From Dyella subtropica (GTDB lineage: Bacteria; Pseudomonadota; Gammaproteobacteria; Xanthomonadales; Rhodanobacteraceae), in NCBI RefSeq assembly GCF_026283965.1, contig NZ_JAPDPD010000020.1, positions 1-64,000 of the forward strand: DNA of 64,000 nucleotides. Direction: 5' to 3'. Shown one piece after another: positions 9,856-18,369 of this stretch. Numbering within the stretch: position 1 is the stretch's first letter; every line of letters starts with the position of its first letter. The notes under the pieces were generated by a model, which saw only the letters and a program-made list of their open reading frames with translations, had not been told where the DNA came from and made no database searches. A program made the position numbers and the translations under genes.

Positions 9856-11175
9856 TCACTGCTCGTCGTCAGCCAGATCAATCCGTCGCGCCGGTGTAAT
9901 CAGCAGCTTGTCGATGCGCGCCCCATCGAGATCCACCACTTCGAAACGGATGCCTTGCCAGGCGAACACTTCGCCGGTCTGAGGGATGTGGCCGAGCGCG
10001 GCCATCACCATGCCGGCGGCGGTGCGGTATTCGTGTTCCTGTTCGCCCGGCAGATGGTCCACATGCAGCAGTTCGCGCAAGTCGTCGGTCGAGATCGAGC
10101 CGTCGACCAGCCAGCTACCATCCTCGCGCGCCACGATCGGCGACGTTTCCTCTCGCCCTTGCCCCAGCTGCGTGGCGCCAATCACGGCAGCGAGCAGGTC
10201 GTTGATGGTGACCAGGCCTTCGATGTCGCCGTATTCATTCACCACCAGGGCCATCTGCGTTTCGGCGTCGCGGAATTCTTCCAGCAGGTCCAGCGCCCGC
10301 GCCGCGGCTGGCACGAACAGCGGCTTGGCCATGCGGCCGAACAGATCTGGCGAGCCGCGCCTGAAATTGCGCAGCAGGTTCTTTACCTCCACCACGCCGG
10401 CTACGTCGCTTTCGTCGCCGCGGTATACCGGATAGCGCGAATAGGGCGTGTCGCGCAGGATTTCGTCGTTATCTTCCTGCGTGGCGGACATGTCCAGCCA
10501 CGCAATGCGTGTGCGCGGCGTCATCACGCTGTCCACGGTGCGGTCACCCAGGCGCAGTACACGATTGACCATGTTGCGCTCGTCGGCATCCAGCAGGCCC
10601 TGTTCGGCGCTTTCGGCCACCAGCAGGCGGATTTCTTCCTCGGTCACGGTGCTGCTGCCGCGTTTTCTCACACGCAACAGGCGCAGCAACAGGTCACTGG
10701 AGAGGTTGAGCAGCCACACAAAGGGAGCGGTGATGCGCGATAGCACCAGCATGGGCATGGCGACATAGCCGGCCAAGCGCTCCGGTGCCGACAAGGCCAG
10801 CCGCTTCGGCACCAGTTCGCCGATCACGATCTGTACGAAGGAAATCAACGCGAAACCGAGCACGAAGCCAAGTAGCTTGGCGTAGGGTTCCAGCCAAGCG
10901 GCGCGTTCACCGTGAATGACCTCGGCGAAATGGTCGCCCAGGGCGTCGCCGGCCAAGGAGCCGGTGATCAGGATCACCAGGGTCATGCCCACTTGTACGG
11001 TGGACAGGAAATGTTCGGGGGCTTCAGCGTGTCGCAGCGCAACACGGGCGCTGCGGCTGGTCTTGGCCATCTGCTTGAGGCGGCTCTTGCGCGAGGCCAC
11101 CAGCGCCATCTCCGAGAGCGCAAAGAAGCCGTTGAACAGGGCGAGCACGAAGACAATCGCGATCTCAGTCAGCAT
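9856..11175 (-). CDS. CNNM/CorC-HlyC family transporter-associated protein with CBS pair
   Basis: The 439-residue protein has a DUF21/CNNM membrane domain at the N-terminus (MLTEIAIVFVLALFNGFFAL), then two CBS repeats (VMTPRTRIAWLD onward and ALVVNEYGDIEGLVTINDLL), then a C-terminal CorC_HlyC domain (IARED...WLVDGSISTDDL). Proteins of this design are tied to Mg2+ or Co2+ efflux and are often mis-labelled hemolysins; CBS domains bind adenine nucleotides. The ATG at 11175 puts the first membrane helix at the start; an upstream extension of 51 residues is hydrophilic and unsupported. Confidence 0.9.
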   Translation of the reverse strand: MLTEIAIVFVLALFNGFFALSEMALVASRKSRLKQMAKTSRSARVALRHAEAPEHFLSTVQVGMTLVILITGSLAGDALGDHFAEVIHGERAAWLEPYAKLLGFVLGFALISFVQIVIGELVPKRLALSAPERLAGYVAMPMLVLSRITAPFVWLLNLSSDLLLRLLRVRKRGSSTVTEEEIRLLVAESAEQGLLDADERNMVNRVLRLGDRTVDSVMTPRTRIAWLDMSATQEDNDEILRDTPYSRYPVYRGDESDVAGVVEVKNLLRNFRRGSPDLFGRMAKPLFVPAAARALDLLEEFRDAETQMALVVNEYGDIEGLVTINDLLAAVIGATQLGQGREETSPIVAREDGSWLVDGSISTDDLRELLHVDHLPGEQEHEYRTAAGMVMAALGHIPQTGEVFAWQGIRFEVVDLDGARIDKLLITPARRIDLADDEQ

Positions 11176-11409
11176 CCGTGTCTCAGGGGGCAAAGGAGGG
11201 GCATAGCGCCCAGTGTAAGGCCTGAAGGTCTGTTCGATGGCCTCGGAAGAGACTGGAATCGCTACGTGGACGCGGCGCGGCCAGCCATCGATGACTTTGA
11301 GGTTTTCTGGGGGGGGCTCCCTGGTCAACGTGGCTTGGTGCGGTGCGGTGGGGTGGGGCGCTCCTGTAACATAGCCGTCATTTGGCTCATTCCCCCAGGC
11401 ACTCTCCGC

Positions 11410-12039
11410 ATGTTTTCACTGCAAACGATCTTCGGCAAAGGCGACAAGTTCTATGGCCTGCTTGAGCAAAGCGCTGAGGCCGCGAAGGAAAGTGCACGGG
11501 CACTGCATGAGCTGCTCACCCACACCGATCATGCCCCAGTGATGGCGGCGTTCGCCTCGGCGCGCGCGAGAGAGAAGGCGCTGGCGGGACAGATCAGCGA
11601 GGAGCTGGTGAACACGTTTGTCACCGCGCTGGACCGCGAGGACATCGAAGCGCTGAATTCAGCGCTGTACAAAATCCCCAAGACCATCGAGAAGTTCGCC
11701 GAGCGCTACGAGATCGTCGCTTCGCGTGTCAGCGACATCGACTTCGCCCAGCGCGCGCTGGTGCTGGAGCGCGCCACCGCGGTGGTGTCGGAGATGATCG
11801 GCGAGTTGCGCCTCGGTTTGCGCATCGATCCGGTGAAAAAGCTGCAGGACCGTTTGCAGACGCTGGAATCCGAAGGCGACCGCATGCTGCTGTCGCCGTA
11901 CCGCACGCTGTATGTGGAAGGCAACGACGCCATGCGCGCGATGCTGGCGAAGGATCTGTTCGAGCTGCTCGAAAAAGCCATCGACAAATGCCGCGACGTC
12001 GGCAACATCGTTTATTCCATCGTGCTGAAAAACTCCTGA
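11410..12039 (+). CDS. DUF47 (PhoU-like) protein partnering a phosphate transporter
   Basis: A 209-residue, all-helical PhoU-like protein of the DUF47/TIGR00153 group (MFSLQTIFGKGDKFYGLLEQ, C-terminal KCRDVGNIVYSIVLKNS). These proteins are almost always encoded next to low-affinity Pit transporters and are thought to modulate them. Only 10 bp separate it from the Pit gene, so co-transcription is likely. The ATG at 11410 begins at the conserved MFS start; a much longer in-frame extension lies on the opposite strand of the CorC-family gene. Confidence 0.92.
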   Translation: MFSLQTIFGKGDKFYGLLEQSAEAAKESARALHELLTHTDHAPVMAAFASARAREKALAGQISEELVNTFVTALDREDIEALNSALYKIPKTIEKFAERYEIVASRVSDIDFAQRALVLERATAVVSEMIGELRLGLRIDPVKKLQDRLQTLESEGDRMLLSPYRTLYVEGNDAMRAMLAKDLFELLEKAIDKCRDVGNIVYSIVLKNS

Positions 12040-12049
12040 GGTCGCCGCG

Positions 12050-13168
12050 ATGAGCATGGTTGTCGCGGTGGTGCTGATCGCACTCGTCTTCACCTATATC
12101 AATGGTTTCCACGACACCGCCAACTCCATCGCCACGGTGGTGGCGACCAAGGTGCTCACACCCAGCCAGGCGGTGCTGCTGGCGGCGGTGACCAACCTGA
12201 TCGGCGCGCTGTGGGGCACGGCGGTGGCCAAGACGATCGCCGCCGGCCTGCTCGACACCCATGTGGTCGCCGCCGGTCCGCAGCTGCTGATCTGCGCTCT
12301 GGGCGCAGCCACGGTGTGGAATCTCATCACCTGGTGGCTGGGCCTGCCGTCCAGTTCCAGTCACGCCCTGGTCGGTGCACTGGTGGGTGCGGCCATCGCC
12401 GCTTCGGGCGACAACTTCCACTCGATCATCTGGATGCAGGGTGGCGATCATTGGTGGCTAGGCAAGGGTGTGATACCGAAAGTGATCGTGCCGATGGTGG
12501 TGTCGCCACTGCTCGGCTTCGTGATGGGCTTTCTGCTGATGGGCGCGCTATACGCGCTGCTCAGCTGGTTCTCCCATCGCGAAGGCTTCCTGCGCCGGTT
12601 CGGGCGCACGCCGTTCGTCAACAGCTTCTTCGGCAAGGCTCAGATCGCATCGGCCAGCGCCATGGGCCTGGCCCATGGCATGAACGACGCGCAGAAGAGC
12701 ATGGGCATCATCGCGCTGGCGCTCGCTGGTGCGACGGCGGCCGGTCAGTTCGACCAACTGCCGGATTGGTTGGGCTTTCTGCGCATCGCGGGATCGAGCG
12801 ATGGCGGTTTCAACGTGCCTGCCTGGGTGGCGGTCGTGTGTGCGTTGACCATGGCGGCCGGTACGGCCGGCGGTGGCTGGCGCATCATCAAGACGCTGGG
12901 CCACAAGATGGTCAAGCTGCATCCGATCAACGGTTTTGCTGCCGAAGGCAGTTCGGCGGCGGTGATCCTCGCCGCCTCGGCGTTCGGCGTGCCGGTGTCC
13001 ACCACACACAACGTGTCCGCCTCGATCATGGGCGTAGGTGCGGCCAAGCGCTGGAACGCCATCCGCTGGTCGGTGGTGGAGCGCATGGTGTGGGCATGGA
13101 TTCTGACCCTGCCGGTCACCGCGCTACTGGCCTACGGTGCGGTGCGCCTGGCTGCGCAGTGGTTCTGA
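12050..13168 (+). CDS. pit: Low-affinity inorganic phosphate transporter (PiT family)
   Basis: A 372-residue membrane transporter that moves metal-phosphate or phosphate with protons. It contains the duplicated PiT signature: NGFHDTANSIATVVATKVL at the N-terminus and AHGMNDAQKSMGII in the second half, plus the conserved LPSSSSHALVGALVGAA and VPVSTTHNVSASIMGVG loops. It forms an operon with the preceding DUF47 gene. Confidence 0.95.
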   Translation: MSMVVAVVLIALVFTYINGFHDTANSIATVVATKVLTPSQAVLLAAVTNLIGALWGTAVAKTIAAGLLDTHVVAAGPQLLICALGAATVWNLITWWLGLPSSSSHALVGALVGAAIAASGDNFHSIIWMQGGDHWWLGKGVIPKVIVPMVVSPLLGFVMGFLLMGALYALLSWFSHREGFLRRFGRTPFVNSFFGKAQIASASAMGLAHGMNDAQKSMGIIALALAGATAAGQFDQLPDWLGFLRIAGSSDGGFNVPAWVAVVCALTMAAGTAGGGWRIIKTLGHKMVKLHPINGFAAEGSSAAVILAASAFGVPVSTTHNVSASIMGVGAAKRWNAIRWSVVERMVWAWILTLPVTALLAYGAVRLAAQWF

Positions 13169-13200
13169 CGCCAGCGATAGGTTGGGGCGGTCACCCCGTC

Positions 13201-13234
13201 CCACGCATCTGAGAGACCCACGCATCTGAGAGAC
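13201..13234. repeat. 17-bp direct tandem duplication
   Basis: CCACGCATCTGAGAGAC occurs twice back to back in the gap after pit, immediately before the stop of the leftward gene at 13242. It is probably a slippage product. Confidence 0.85.
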
Positions 13235-13241
13235 AGCGTTC

Positions 13242-13646
13242 TCAGAGGTCGTCGCCACCCGCGGCGACGACGCGTTCCAGCTGATCGCCCAGGGTGCCCA
13301 GTTCATTGATCAGCCGCCTGAGTTCGGCGGTATTGAGCAGTTCGTAAGGGCGGTTCTCGCAGAGATGCAGATAGGGCGAGCCGTCCAGATCGGCCACTGC
13401 CAGGAAGCCGGTGCGCTGCTCCCAGTTGAAACGCAGGCAGCGGCGTGCATCCGAGCCGGCCAACGGGCCGATAGGCGTGGAGATGCGCAGATAGCGCCCC
13501 CCCGTTTCGTCCTCCAGCTCGGTCAGGTAGATACCCTGGTGGCGTCCGTGCGGCAGCTGCAGATCGAAGCTGATCAGATAAGGGTCGTTGTGACGCAGCT
13601 CGTGCATGCTGCCGATGTGGGAACGCACGGCTTCGAAGTGACGCAT
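13242..13646 (-). CDS. Conserved protein of unknown function
   Basis: A 134-residue soluble protein. The ATG at 13646 is chosen because GGGAG lies nine bases upstream. Alternating strands and a helical C-terminus (ELRRLINELGTLGDQLERV) together with an acidic YLTELED segment loosely resemble the YbjN/type III chaperone fold, but this is an impression of shape only. No catalytic motif, signal peptide or membrane segment is seen. It is convergent with pit and divergent from the alkyltransferase-like gene. Confidence 0.7.
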   Translation of the reverse strand: MRHFEAVRSHIGSMHELRHNDPYLISFDLQLPHGRHQGIYLTELEDETGGRYLRISTPIGPLAGSDARRCLRFNWEQRTGFLAVADLDGSPYLHLCENRPYELLNTAELRRLINELGTLGDQLERVVAAGGDDL

Positions 13647-13758
13647 GATGCGACTCCCATAATTATGAGCGCGCCCCATAGTCCGCACTCCCGCGCGAGG
13701 ACAGGCTCCAAGGTCGATCCTTCGCTACTCTGCCACGACTTTGTGTCAACGTCTCGCC

Positions 13759-14100
13759 ATGAACGAAGCCCAAGCCCGTATTTACGCCGCTATCGCGGCC
13801 ATTCCGCCCGGCCGGGTCGCCAGCTATGGAGCAATCGCCGCCCGCGCCGGCCTTCCGGGGCGGGCACGGCTGGTCGGGCGCCTGTTGGGCGAAGTGCCCG
13901 ACGGCATGGAGCTACCCTGGTTTCGGGTGTTGCGGGCCAGCGGGGAGGTTGCCCTGCCGGCCGGGAGTCGGGGCTTTCGCGAGCAATGCCGGCTGCTACG
14001 GGCCGAAGGCGTGGAGGTGAAGAACGGCCGGGTGCCGCTCTCCCGCTTTGGGCTGGACGCGGATGTCGATCGGGCGCTGTGGGGTATGCCGGGATCTTGA
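13759..14100 (+). CDS. Alkyltransferase-like (ATL) DNA repair protein
   Basis: A 113-residue member of the MGMT DNA-binding domain family, with the helix-turn-helix core VASYGAIAARAGLPGRARLVG. The methyl-acceptor motif PCHR of true alkyltransferases reads PWFR here, so the reactive cysteine is a tryptophan. ATL proteins cannot remove the alkyl group themselves; they bind O6-alkylguanine and hand it to nucleotide excision repair. The ATG at 13759 gives the standard ATL N-terminus. recQ follows on the same strand after 143 bp. Confidence 0.88.
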   Translation: MNEAQARIYAAIAAIPPGRVASYGAIAARAGLPGRARLVGRLLGEVPDGMELPWFRVLRASGEVALPAGSRGFREQCRLLRAEGVEVKNGRVPLSRFGLDADVDRALWGMPGS

Positions 14101-14105
14101 GTTTG

Positions 14106-14152
14106 CTGCCCCTTTCCCCTCTGGGGTGAGGGGCGGGTGCTCGCGACATCCT
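14106..14152. repeat. Fragment of the CCCTCTCC/GGGTGAGGGG intergenic repeat
   Basis: CCCCTTTCCCCTCTGGGGTGAGGGG followed by CGGGTGCTCGCGA matches module A of the composite repeats at 37.8, 43.8, 49.5 and 61.9 kb, but modules B and C are absent. Confidence 0.6.
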
Positions 14153-14243
14153 CTCCAACGCACATCTATCGGAGACAAGACGTACCCGATGGATCGCACT
14201 TCACCTGCAGGTAAGTCGATGCGCATTTGCTAGCATTCCGCAG

Positions 14244-16058
14244 ATGCCTTCCACGCCCCTCGACATTCTCAACAGCATCTTCGGTTACACCAGTTTCCGC
14301 GGCCCGCAGCAAGCCATCGTCGAGCACGTGACGGAGGGTGGCGACGCGCTGGTGTTGATGCCGACCGGCGGCGGCAAATCGCTATGCTTCCAGATTCCCG
14401 CACTGCTGCGGCAGGGCACGGGCATCGTGGTGTCGCCGTTGATTGCGTTGATGCAGGATCAGGTCGACGCGTTGCGCGAAGCCGGCGTGGCGGCGGCCTA
14501 CCTCAATTCCAGCCTGAGTGCGGAAGCCCAGCGCAACGTCGAGCGCCAATTGCTGGCCGGCGAACTGAATATGCTCTATGTGGCGCCCGAACGATTGCTC
14601 ACTGCGCGCTTCCTGAGCCTGCTGGAGCAGACCGAGGTCGCGTTGTTCGCCATCGACGAAGCGCACTGCGTATCGCAATGGGGACACGACTTCCGTCCGG
14701 AATATCGCGAACTGGCCGTGCTGCACCAGCGCTTTTCGCAAGTGCCGCGCATTGCGCTCACGGCCACGGCCGATCCACGCACGCGCGAGGAGATCGTCGA
14801 GCGGCTTGCGCTGCAGGACGCGCGCCAGTTCGTGTCGAGCTTCGACCGCCCCAACATCCGCTACCGCGTCGGCTTGCGCCACAACGCGCGGCGGCAATTG
14901 ATGGATTTTCTCGAAGGGCATCGCGGCGACGCGGGTATCGTGTATTGCCTGAGTCGCAAAAAAGTGGACGAGACAGCGGCGGCGCTGGCGGAGGCGGGCA
15001 TGGAAGCGCTGCCCTATCACGCCGGGCTGGATGCGGCGACGCGCGCAGCCAACCAGCAACGCTTCCTGCGCGAAGACGGCGTGGTGATGGTGGCCACGGT
15101 GGCGTTCGGCATGGGCATCGACAAGCCCGATGTGCGCTTCGTGGCGCACCTGGACTTGCCGCGCAGCATGGAAGGCTATTACCAGGAAACCGGTCGTGGT
15201 GGCCGCGACGGCCTGCCGGCCGAGGCGTGGATGATCTACGGCCTGTCCGACGTGGTGACCATGAGCCAGATGATCGCCCAGTCCGAATCGGCCGATGAGC
15301 GCAAGCGCATCGAGCGGCAGAAACTGGAGCTATTGCTGGCTTATGCCGAGGCCACGCGCTGCCGGCGCGAGCTGCTGCTTGCGGCGTTCGGCGAGAACTA
15401 CCACGGCCCTTGCGGCCACTGCGACAACTGCGTGGAGCCGCCCAAGACCTGGGACGCCACCGTGCCAGCGCAGAAGGCCTTGTCGGCGGTTTATCGCAGC
15501 GGCCAGCGTTTCGGCTCGGGCCATGTGATCGACATCCTGCGTGGCATCGACAGCGAGCGCATGACGCAGCTGGGGCATGATCGCCTCACCACCTTCGGCA
15601 TCGGCGCCGACATGGACGACAAACAGTGGCGCTCGGTGTTCCGCCAGCTGCTGGCGGCCGGCCTGCTGGAAGCAGATGCCGAGGGCTTTGGCACATTGCG
15701 TCTCACCAAGGCCAGCCGTGATGTGCTGGTTGGCAACCAGCCGGTACGCCTTCGCGAAGACGTGCGTCCGGAGCGTCGCTCGCGCCGCCGTCGCGACAGC
15801 CAGATAGTGACCGGCAGCAGCCTTGGCATCGAGGCATACGAACAGCCGCTGTGGGACGCTTTGCGTGCACTGCGCTCGCAACTGGCCAAGCAGCACGGCG
15901 TGCCGGCCTATGTGATTTTCCACGACGCCACCTTGTTGGCGATGCTGCGTGCCCTGCCATCCAATGAAGATGAGCTGGCCTCCGTCAGCGGCGTGGGCGA
16001 GGCCAAGCTGAAGCGTTACGGGCGCGATTTCCTCGCCGTGATTAACGCGCAGGAATGA
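14244..16058 (+). CDS. recQ: ATP-dependent DNA helicase RecQ
   Basis: A 3'-5' superfamily 2 helicase for recombination and stalled-fork repair. The 604-residue protein has the full RecQ order: Walker A MPTGGGKS (39-46), DEAH box [18 protein letters not shown] (from 137), helicase C domain with ETGRGGRDG, a zinc-binding region with [10 protein letters not shown] and CGHCDNC (about 370-395), a winged-helix RQC domain and a C-terminal HRDC domain ([13 protein letters not shown] to [12 protein letters not shown]). The ATG at 14244 fits family N-termini. Confidence 0.97.
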   Translation: MPSTPLDILNSIFGYTSFRGPQQAIVEHVTEGGDALVLMPTGGGKSLCFQIPALLRQGTGIVVSPLIALMQDQVDALREAGVAAAYLNSSLSAEAQRNVERQLLAGELNMLYVAPERLLTARFLSLLEQTEVALFAIDEAHCVSQWGHDFRPEYRELAVLHQRFSQVPRIALTATADPRTREEIVERLALQDARQFVSSFDRPNIRYRVGLRHNARRQLMDFLEGHRGDAGIVYCLSRKKVDETAAALAEAGMEALPYHAGLDAATRAANQQRFLREDGVVMVATVAFGMGIDKPDVRFVAHLDLPRSMEGYYQETGRGGRDGLPAEAWMIYGLSDVVTMSQMIAQSESADERKRIERQKLELLLAYAEATRCRRELLLAAFGENYHGPCGHCDNCVEPPKTWDATVPAQKALSAVYRSGQRFGSGHVIDILRGIDSERMTQLGHDRLTTFGIGADMDDKQWRSVFRQLLAAGLLEADAEGFGTLRLTKASRDVLVGNQPVRLREDVRPERRSRRRRDSQIVTGSSLGIEAYEQPLWDALRALRSQLAKQHGVPAYVIFHDATLLAMLRALPSNEDELASVSGVGEAKLKRYGRDFLAVINAQE

Positions 16059-16114
16059 GCTTGGCGTCGGGCGCACGCTTGTGCTGATCGCCCGATGCAC
16101 TTACAACGAGAGTT

Positions 16115-16151
16115 AGGGATGCCCTGATCTATTCAACGTAGGCATCCCTCG
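16115..16151. repeat. GAATAGATCAGAG-type repeat, copy 2 (inverted orientation)
   Basis: AGGGATGCC and GGCATCCCT form 9-bp inverted ends around CTGATCTATTC, giving the clearest palindromic version of this family. It lies between recQ and ybaL, about 100 bp before the ybaL start. Confidence 0.7.
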
Positions 16152-16250
16152 TGTAGCGCGTGACCAGCGTCGGATGACGGCGGTTTGCGTTCTCCCTATG
16201 CGTCGATCTAGGCGCACGGACTTCCTCTCAGCCGTTCAAGGACCGTTGCC

Positions 16251-17975
16251 ATGCATGACGCCCCGCTTATCGCAACTGTAGTCGGCGGCATCGTGCTCGC
16301 CTTCGTGTTTGCGGCCATGGCGCATCGGCTGAAGCTGCCGATCCTGGCGGGCTATCTGCTTGCTGGCGTGGTCGCCGGGCCGTTCACGCCCGGCTTCGTG
16401 GCAGACGGACCACTGGCGCATCAGCTGGCCGAGCTTGGCGTGGTGTTGCTGATGTTTGGGGTGGGCCTGCATTTCTCGCTGAAGGATCTGCTGTCAGTGA
16501 AGGCCGTCGCGATCCCTGGCGCGCTTGGGCAGATGGCGGTGGCGACCCTGCTTGGCATGTTGCTGGCGTGGATGCTGGGCTGGCCGTTTGCGCAAGGCTT
16601 CGTGTTTGGCCTGGCCTTGTCGGTGGCCAGCACGGTGGTGCTGTTGCGCGCGCTGGACGAACGCCGCTTGATGGATACTGAACGCGGCCGCGTCGCTGTG
16701 GGCTGGTTGATTGTCGAGGACCTGGCCATGGTGTTGGCGCTGGTGTTGCTGCCGGCCATCGGTGCTTCCACCGCCGGTGATAGCGGCGCAGCGCTGTCGT
16801 TCGGCCAGATCGCCAGCACGGTGGGTTTGACCTTGGGCAAGGTGATGCTGTTCATCGCCCTGATGCTGGTGGTCGGCAAGCGGCTGATTCCCTGGATATT
16901 GAAGAACGTCGCGCATTCCGGTTCGCGCGAGTTGTTTCGCCTGGCCGTGCTCGCCATCGCGCTGGGTGTGGCTTTTGGAGCGGCTGGATTGTTCGGAGTG
17001 TCGTTCGAGTTGGGCGCCTTCTTCGCCGGCATGATGATGGGCGAATCCAAGTTGGCGCATGACGCCGCGGAAGAAACGCTACCGCTGCGGGATGCATTCG
17101 CGGTGTTGTTCTTTGTTTCCATCGGCATGTTGCTCAACTACCACATCTTGATCACCCATCCGCTGGTGGTGCTGGCGGCGTTGCTGATTATCCTGGTGGG
17201 CAAGTCGTTGGCAGCGCTGGGCATCGTGCGTGCCTTCGGTCATCCCATGCGCACCGCCGTGACCATCGCGGTCAGCCTGGCGCAGATCGGCGAGTTCTCC
17301 TTCATTCTGATTGGCGCCGGCGTGGCGCAGAATCTGGTGTCCCAGGAGGCGCAGGATGTTCTGCTTGCCGCGGCGATACTTTCCATCTTGATCAACCCCT
17401 TTCTGTTCAAGCTGCTCGACCGCGCCAAGCCCTGGCTGGATGCTTACGATGCGAGGCGCCAGCCCGCTGCTGAAGGCATGGCCGTGGGTGCTGCTCCCGT
17501 GGCGATGGGCGATCTGATCTCAGACGATGTGATCTGGCCGGTCAGCGGCTTGCGTGATCACGTGGTGGTTGCCGGTTACGGCCGTCTGGGCCAGCTTCTG
17601 GGTGAGGCCGTGCACGCGCGAGGCGACGCGTTGTTGGTGCTGGAGGAAGAAAAGGATCACGTCGAAGCTCTGCGACAGAACGGTATCGAAACCATCGTCG
17701 GCAATGCCTCGAGCGACGAGGTGCTGGCGGCGGCGAATCTTCCGCAGGCGCGCGTGCTGATGGTGACGGTGCCCCAGGCTTTTGAGAGCGGCGAAGTGGT
17801 GCGCGCGGCGCGGTTGTTGAATCCGAACCTCCGGATCATCGCTCGCGCCGATTCGGAAGAATGCCGCGAACACTTGCAACAACAAGGTGCGGATCTGGTG
17901 GTGCTTGGCGAGCGCGAATTGGCGCGCGCGATGGTCGATGGCTTGCGCCCCATCAGTGGCGACAGCCCTGCCTGA
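16251..17975 (+). CDS. ybaL: YbaL-type CPA2 cation/proton antiporter with TrkA-N domain
   Basis: A 574-residue monovalent cation:proton antiporter-2 family protein. About 12 membrane segments occupy residues 1-400 and a Rossmann-type RCK/TrkA-N domain follows (VVVAGYGRLGQLLGEAV, then LVLEEEKDHVEALR). The N-terminus VAGPFTPGFVADGPLAHQLA and GVGLHFSLKDL closely resemble E. coli YbaL, hence the symbol. The RCK nucleotide-binding glycine motif is intact, so gating by NAD(H) or a nucleotide is plausible; the transported cation is not proven. Confidence 0.9.
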   Translation: MHDAPLIATVVGGIVLAFVFAAMAHRLKLPILAGYLLAGVVAGPFTPGFVADGPLAHQLAELGVVLLMFGVGLHFSLKDLLSVKAVAIPGALGQMAVATLLGMLLAWMLGWPFAQGFVFGLALSVASTVVLLRALDERRLMDTERGRVAVGWLIVEDLAMVLALVLLPAIGASTAGDSGAALSFGQIASTVGLTLGKVMLFIALMLVVGKRLIPWILKNVAHSGSRELFRLAVLAIALGVAFGAAGLFGVSFELGAFFAGMMMGESKLAHDAAEETLPLRDAFAVLFFVSIGMLLNYHILITHPLVVLAALLIILVGKSLAALGIVRAFGHPMRTAVTIAVSLAQIGEFSFILIGAGVAQNLVSQEAQDVLLAAAILSILINPFLFKLLDRAKPWLDAYDARRQPAAEGMAVGAAPVAMGDLISDDVIWPVSGLRDHVVVAGYGRLGQLLGEAVHARGDALLVLEEEKDHVEALRQNGIETIVGNASSDEVLAAANLPQARVLMVTVPQAFESGEVVRAARLLNPNLRIIARADSEECREHLQQQGADLVVLGERELARAMVDGLRPISGDSPA

Positions 17976-17980
17976 AAAGA

Positions 17981-18205
17981 TCAGCCAGCCAGGCGCCAGC
18001 GGGTCGCCGGCTCGCCCGACACCCGGGAGTGGGCCAGCGCCAGTTCCGGCACATAACGCCAATCAGCGATTCGCGCTGGCAGTCGCGCATGCGGCCAGTT
18101 GAGACGCAGCGCTTCCAGCGCGGATTCGGCGCTGTCATGTCGATCGACTTCCTGCATGTCGAGCATGCTGCGCCAGCGACGACCATGGCGAACGATGCGG
18201 AACAT
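17981..18205 (-). CDS. Small hypothetical protein
   Basis: A 74-residue frame starting at MFRIVRHGRRWR and ending WRLAG, with a well-formed central part (DRHDSAESALEALRLNWP, then ADWRYVPELALAHSRV). The composition looks like coding sequence rather than a shadow frame, but neither start has a convincing ribosome site; a longer version begins at 18277. It is convergent with ybaL, with stops 5 bp apart. Function unknown. Confidence 0.5.
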   Translation of the reverse strand: MFRIVRHGRRWRSMLDMQEVDRHDSAESALEALRLNWPHARLPARIADWRYVPELALAHSRVSGEPATRWRLAG

Positions 18206-18369
18206 GCCTATCTTGGCGGAGTAAACGTATTGGGCGAGCACGGCGGGGAACTTCAGGGGACGGTACCCGGAAAGCATGCGATCGGCAGATGACCGGATCG
18301 TGATCGGCTTGAGACGAGTTTGTGGCGGCGGGCTCGATCCAGGCGAGCATCCCCTGTTAGAGCCTGTGG

